Source of the DNA: Flavobacterium hibernum
Lineage (GTDB): Bacteria > Bacteroidota > Bacteroidia > Flavobacteriales > Flavobacteriaceae
Length of the DNA: 64,000 nucleotides
Assembly (NCBI RefSeq): GCF_000832125.1
Contig: NZ_JPRK01000005.1
Span: 1-64,000, forward strand
Reading direction: 5' to 3'
Below the pieces are notes generated by a model. The model had not been told where the DNA came from, searched no databases, and saw nothing but the letters and a program-made list of their open reading frames with translations. This document shows positions 63,054 to 64,000 of the stretch, in pieces; within the stretch, counting starts at the first letter, position 1, and every line of letters begins with the position of its first letter. The translations under genes were made by a program, and so were the position numbers.

Positions 63054-64000
63054 TTGATTGGAATGCCAAACCAGCTTACTTTTGTAAACATTGTCTTTCT
63101 AGACGTTTTTGATTTGCTTAAATATTTCTCCACAAATAAAAATTGTTCCTCAACTTGACTTAATGTTTGATTTACTCCCGCTTTTAAAGAGGTAACATTT
63201 GACTGATTATTTTTTGAAACTGCACTTAAATCATCTAATAGTTCTTTACTATTTAAAAGTTTCATTTTAGGAGAATCAATCATTTTTTTTAATTCCTCAT
63301 CTGAAACATTCGGTTTAAATTGATTATTTCTAAATGTAATAAACAAATTTAGCTCATTAATTCCATCATTATATAAGCTTACAATTTGATTAAATTTCAA
63401 AACTTCAACTTCATTTCTTTTATATGATAATCGATCGAAGATCATAGCGTTTTTAACTCCATTTTTTTCTATTCTGTCTGCTGAACTTCTCAATTGATCG
63501 ATATATGATAACGAATTATACTTTTCGATTTCAGCTTCAAAATCAAAATTTGGTTTTGTTTTATTTATAACAAAATTATTATTGTAGAATTCCTGATTTG
63601 TTATAGGGTAATTAAGAAACTGCCACAAATAATCAAAAGGCATATGAGAAGTAATGATTTTTGATGGATCGGCTTTAAAATAATAATTATTTATTTTCTT
63701 AATAAATTTACCTCCAGAAATAGATCCCGATCCCCAAGTTGGATCAAAAACAAACCATTTCCCTTCTATTTTCGCCCCACACCAAGCATGAGATATATAG
63801 TCTGTAAAACCATTTTGTTTTGTGTACCCTTCTATGACTACAGATTCAATTCCTACTTTATTTGCAATATCATTAAAAACCTCAGCATAATTAATACAAA
63901 CTCCTTTTCTGTTTTTAAGTGCTTTATTTATTTTATCTTCTTTGCTTTCGTTAAAATTTACCGCAAACATATTTTCAACATCATAACTAATATTTGAAGC
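63050..64000 (-). CDS. Transglutaminase-like domain protein (N-terminus outside window)
   Basis: The frame stays open to the right edge, with 316 residues visible; an internal ATG at 63970 is unlikely to be the start. The papain-like triad of bacterial transglutaminase-like proteins is visible: Cys in KGVCINYAEVF, His in ISHAWCGAKI and Asp in FVFDPTWGSG. The remaining 200 residues are helical and charged and not assigned; family members are often exported or cytokinesis-linked (kyphoscoliosis-peptidase-like). Confidence 0.82.
   Translation of the reverse strand, partial: ASNISYDVENMFAVNFNESKEDKINKALKNRKGVCINYAEVFNDIANKVGIESVVIEGYTKQNGFTDYISHAWCGAKIEGKWFVFDPTWGSGSISGGKFIKKINNYYFKADPSKIITSHMPFDYLWQFLNYPITNQEFYNNNFVINKTKPNFDFEAEIEKYNSLSYIDQLRSSADRIEKNGVKNAMIFDRLSYKRNEVEVLKFNQIVSLYNDGINELNLFITFRNNQFKPNVSDEELKKMIDSPKMKLLNSKELLDDLSAVSKNNQSNVTSLKAGVNQTLSQVEEQFLFVEKYLSKSKTSRKTMFTKVSWFGIPIN

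Overview
The window reads as a chromosomal segment of a Flavobacterium-like member of the Bacteroidota. The grounds are the low G+C content, promoters of the TTTG-N17-22-TAnnTTTG type that are specific to this phylum, an alternative complex III operon joined to cytochrome c oxidase genes, a Bacteroidota-type GT117/DUF2723 membrane protein, and dispersed AAATTCC-type and GTCATT-type repeats. The species cannot be fixed from the sequence alone. I see no prophage, integrative element, CRISPR array or rRNA.

Layout. 1-4553 (minus) is the 5' part of a very large secreted Ig-like/glycine-rich surface protein that runs off the left edge. 5269-8572 (minus) is ruvB, a cytochrome P450 and queG. 8749-20144 (minus) is the respiratory operon actABCDEF-coxB-coxA. 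20364-21905 holds a SPOR protein and an unknown exported protein. 21991-26692 (minus) is rimP-nusA-infB. 26868-28491 holds a universal stress protein, a previously easy-to-miss 58-residue double-glycine leader peptide, and two tandem tRNA-Gln genes. 28737-34386 holds a GT117 O-mannosyltransferase-like protein, a polysaccharide deacetylase, a cysteine-less thioredoxin-fold protein and a metallophosphoesterase. 34563-37763 (minus) is a two-component system bracketed by four paralogous tiny secreted Lys/Ala-rich proteins. 38148-49676 carries polA, a LacI-type regulator, two Tat-type ferritin-like proteins, rplM-rpsI-rpsB-tsf and an M3 peptidase. 49852-58788 carries a queuosine-precursor transporter, tag, and a TPP-riboswitch-led thiamine operon thiS-thiC-tenI/thiE-thiD-thiE-thiG-[broken GxxExxY gene]-thiH-thiF. 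58785-64000 holds MOSC, aat, a DUF3127 OB-fold protein, a flavin reductase-like protein, an orphan histidine kinase and a partial transglutaminase-like protein.

How the genes work together. ActA-F oxidise menaquinol and pass electrons to the aa3-type oxidase encoded in the same transcript. The thi genes make both halves of thiamine phosphate under TPP control. rimP-nusA-infB and rplM-rpsI-rpsB-tsf supply ribosome maturation, transcription-elongation and translation factors. QueG and the YhhQ-type transporter both belong to queuosine metabolism.

Most interesting points. (1) Two promoters of the small Lys/Ala-rich secreted proteins carry the same 11-bp-period direct repeat, TCTTCAT-N4-TCTTCAT, wrapped round the -33 box, and an OmpR-type response regulator with its sensor kinase lies between them: this looks like a compact envelope stress regulon resembling E. 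coli asr. (2) An orphan GG-leader peptide at 27791-27967. (3) A GxxExxY gene, frameshifted and framed by inverted repeats, fills the thiG-thiH gap. (4) A 27-bp palindromic repeat sits in frame inside the tenI/thiE-like gene. (5) A hairpin plus T-run lies directly before rimP. (6) A hairpin can hide the thiS start codon downstream of the TPP aptamer.
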